Assembly: GCF_000003605.2 (NCBI RefSeq)
Contig: NW_003132757.1
Location: forward strand, 1 to 21,823
Source: Saccoglossus kowalevskii
Taxonomy: Eukaryota > Hemichordata > Enteropneusta > Harrimaniidae
Direction: 5' to 3'
DNA: 21,823 bases
In this document: in pieces, positions 19,978 through 21,823 of the stretch
Numbering within the stretch: the first letter of the stretch is position 1
How the letters are laid out: each line of letters starts with the position of its first letter
Program-made: the position numbers and the translations under genes
Notes under the pieces: generated by a model
Told to the model about the DNA's origin: nothing
Seen by the model: only the letters and a program-made list of their open reading frames with translations
The model's database searches: none

Positions 19978-21385
19978 CAGATGTGTTGTATGTGTCATGT
20001 ACAATGTAGCTTTCATTTGGTTGACATCGTCTTGTCATATTCAGATGTGGTGTATGTGGCATGTACAATGTAGCTTCCATTTGATTGACATCGTCTTGTC
20101 ATATTCAGATGTGGTGTATGTGGCATGTACAATGTAGCTTTCATTTGGTTGACATCGTCTTGTCATATTCAGATGTGATTTATGTGTCATGTACAATGTA
20201 GCTTTCATTTAGTTGACATCGTCTTGTCATATTCAGATGTGTTGTATGTGTCATGTACAATTTAGCGTTCATTTGGTTTGACATCGTCTTGTCATATCAG
20301 ATGTGTTGTATGTGTCATGTACAATGTAGCTTTTCATTTGGTTGACATCGTCTTGTCATATTCAGATGTGATTTATGTGTCATGTGCAATGTAGCTTCAT
20401 TTAGTTGACATCGTCTTGTCATATTCAGATGTGTTGTATGTGTCATGTACAATGTAGCTTTCATTTGGTTGACATCGTCTTGTCATATTCAGATGTGGTG
20501 TATGTGTGATGTACAATGTAGCTTTCATTTGGTTGACATCGTCTTATCATATTCAGACGTGGTGTATGTGGCATGTACAATATAGCTTTCATTTGGTTGA
20601 CATCGTCTTGTCATATTCAGATGTGGTGTATGTGTCATGTACAATGTAGCTTTCATTTGGTTGACATCGCCTTGTCATATTCAGATGTGATTTATGTGTC
20701 ATGTACAATGTAGCTTTCATTTGGTTGACATCGTCTTGTCATATTCACACGTGGTGTATGTGTCATGTACAATGTAGCTTTCATTTGGTTGACATCGTCT
20801 TATCATATTCAGACGTGGTGTATGTGTCATGTACAATGTAGCTTTCATTTGGTTGACATCGTCTTATCATATTCAGACGTGGTGTATGTGGCATGTACAA
20901 TATAGCTTTCATTTGGTTGACATCGTCTTGTCATATTCAGATGTGATTTATGTGTCATGTACAATGTAGCTTTCATTTAGTTGACATCGTCTTGTCATAT
21001 TCAGATGTGTTGTATGTGTCATGTACAATGTAGCTTTCATTTGGTTGACATCGTCTTGTCATATTCAGATGTGGTGTATGTGTGATGTACAATGTAGCTT
21101 TCATTTGGTTGACATCGTCTTGTCATATTCAGACGTGGTGTATGCGTCATGTACAATGTAGCTTTCATTTGGTTGACATCGTCTTGTCATATTCAGATGT
21201 GGTGTATGTGTCATGTACAATGTAGCTTTAATTTGGTTGACATCGTCTTGTCATATTCAGATGTGGTGTATGTGGCATGTACAATGTAGCTTTCATTTGG
21301 TTGACATCATCTTGTCATATTCAGATGTGGTGTATGTGTCATGTACAATGTAGCTTTCATTTGGTTGACATCGTCTTGTCATATT
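19978..21385 (+). repeat. Mixed right-hand field with a cluster of indels
   Basis: An A2-B-C1 triplet lies at 20106-20297. Four length changes fall between 20234 and 20425: TTTGGTTTGACA, CATATCAG, GCTTTTCATTT and GCTTCATTT. B-C1-A1(GTGTGATG) occurs at 20363 and again at 20938. D2 with CAATATAGC, preceded by CTTATCATATT, occurs at 20554 and 20874. D1(TATGCGTC)-A1(TTTAATTT)-A2(CATCATC) at 21130-21321 echoes a group near 3080-3280. Confidence 0.85.
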
Positions 21386-21823
21386 CAGACGTGGTGTATG
21401 TGTCATGTCCAATGTAGCTTTCATTTGGTTGACATCGTCTTGTCATATTCAGTTGTGATTTATGTGTCATGTACAATGTAGCTTTCATTTGGTTGACATC
21501 GTCTTGTCATATTCACACGTGGTGTATGTGTCATGTACAATGTAGCTTTCATTTGGTTGACATCGTCTTGTCATATTCAGATGTGTTGTATGTGGCATGT
21601 ACAATGTAGCTTTCATTTGATTGACATCGTCTTGTCATATTCAGATGTGGTGTATGTGGCATGTACAATGTAGCTTTCATTTGGTTGACATCGTCTTGTC
21701 ATATTCAGATGTGATTTATGTGTCATGTACAATGTAGCTTTCATTTAGTTGACATCGTCTTGTCATATTCAGATGTGTTGTATGTGTCATGTACAATTTA
21801 GTGTTCATTTGGTTGACATCGTC
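21386..21823 (+). repeat. Terminal block matching 526-963 near the left end
   Basis: The order is D1c, G (21450), E1 (21514), C2 with TTTGATTG (21578), A2 (21642), B with TTTAGTTG (21706) and a partial C1 with AATTTAGTGTTC (21770). The left counterpart is A1c, G, E1, C2 with TTTGATTG, A2, B and C1 with AATTTAGCGTTC. The offset at the TTTGATTG mark is 20860 bp (326 monomers minus 4). The final monomer is cut by the window edge after CATCGTC. Confidence 0.86.

Larger units (their letters stand above)
1..21823 (+). repeat. 64-bp satellite array, about 340 monomers, fills the whole window
   Basis: Every line of the sequence repeats the same unit at a 64-base step. Numbering from the C of CA(G/C) after CATATT, landmarks are: variable head 3-19, palindrome TGTACA 21-26, TAGCTTTC 30-37, TTGACATCGTC 44-54 and TGTCATATT 56-64. 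Complete monomers run from 15 to 21769. By my tally 324 of 340 are exactly 64 bp and the others are 62, 63 or 65 bp. All copies point the same way and no unique sequence interrupts them. The consensus is about 39% GC with twice as many T as A on this strand. No coding, RNA or transposon signal is present. This is non-coding satellite DNA by structure. The family and host are not recognised; a eukaryotic heterochromatic locus is inferred. Confidence 0.98.

Noticed and set aside
1-21823. CRISPR array (conserved core as repeat, variable head as spacer)
   Set aside because: The heads are only about 17 bases, fall into a few recurring near-identical types and differ by point changes. True spacers are unrelated to each other. 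No cas genes or leader are present.
1-21823. CENP-B box or telomeric repeats
   Set aside because: No match to the CENP-B box pattern (TTCG...CGGGA) and no TTAGGG- or TTTAGGG-type runs were seen on either strand.
1-21823. Transposon, retroelement, rRNA, tRNA or protein-coding minisatellite
   Set aside because: No terminal repeats, target-site duplications, poly(A) tract, RT or transposase motifs, tRNA-like fold or rRNA-like sequence interrupts the 64-base periodicity at any point.

Overview
The window is one uninterrupted tandem satellite array. Every base from 1 to 21823 belongs to head-to-tail copies of a 64-bp monomer, all in the same orientation. Taking a monomer to start at the CA(G/C) that follows CATATT, I count 340 complete monomers (15-21769), a 14-nt partial copy at the left end and a 54-nt partial copy at the right end. 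The count was checked against indels: I tallied 18 small length changes summing to -5, and 340 x 64 - 5 equals the 21755 bases observed. I see no gene, RNA gene, transposon, CRISPR array or unique sequence. The array runs to both window edges, so its true ends are outside, with the possible exception of the first six bases.

Organism: a homogeneous 64-bp satellite of more than 21 kb with higher-order structure is typical of eukaryotic heterochromatin (pericentromeric, subtelomeric or interstitial). I cannot name the species or recognise the satellite family. The consensus is about 39% GC and strongly strand-asymmetric (26 T, 13 A, 16 G, 9 C per monomer).

Monomer anatomy: positions 3-19 form a variable 'head' and positions 20-64 a nearly invariant 'core', apart from alternatives at 24 and 41-45. 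Head types used below: A1 GATGTGGTGTATGTGTC; A2 the same ending GGC; B GATGTGATTTATGTGTC; C1/C2 GATGTGTTGTATGTG+TC/GC; D1/D2 GACGTGGTGTATGTG+TC/GC; E1/E2 CACGTGGTGTATGTG+TC/GC; F1/F2 GTTGTGGTGTATGTG+TC/GC; G GTTGTGATTTATGTGTC; H2 GTTGTGTTGTATGTGGC; I GATTAGTTGTATGTGTC; J GTCGTGTTGTATGTGGC; K1/K2 GATATGGTGTATGTG+TC/GC. A suffix 'c' means CATGTCC instead of CATGTAC in the core.

Layout: 15-270 is a J-F2c-I-E2 cassette; 271-2765 is dominated by G and A1c monomers and holds three copies of a six-monomer module; 2766-4877 is a mixed A/B/C/D field; 4878-5580 repeats the opening cassette and carries a local four-monomer duplication; 5581-9867 is another mixed field; 9868-12553 is the clearest higher-order repeat (17- and 20-monomer units); 12362-13449 has I-E2-C1-C2 cassettes; 13450-17673 holds a long segmental duplication; 17674-19977 holds 18-monomer-offset duplications; 19978-21823 is a mixed field whose last 438 bp match a block at 526-963. 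The arrangement fits repeated unequal exchange or amplification of blocks at many scales. No protein system is encoded here, and the short open frames are artefacts of the repeat.
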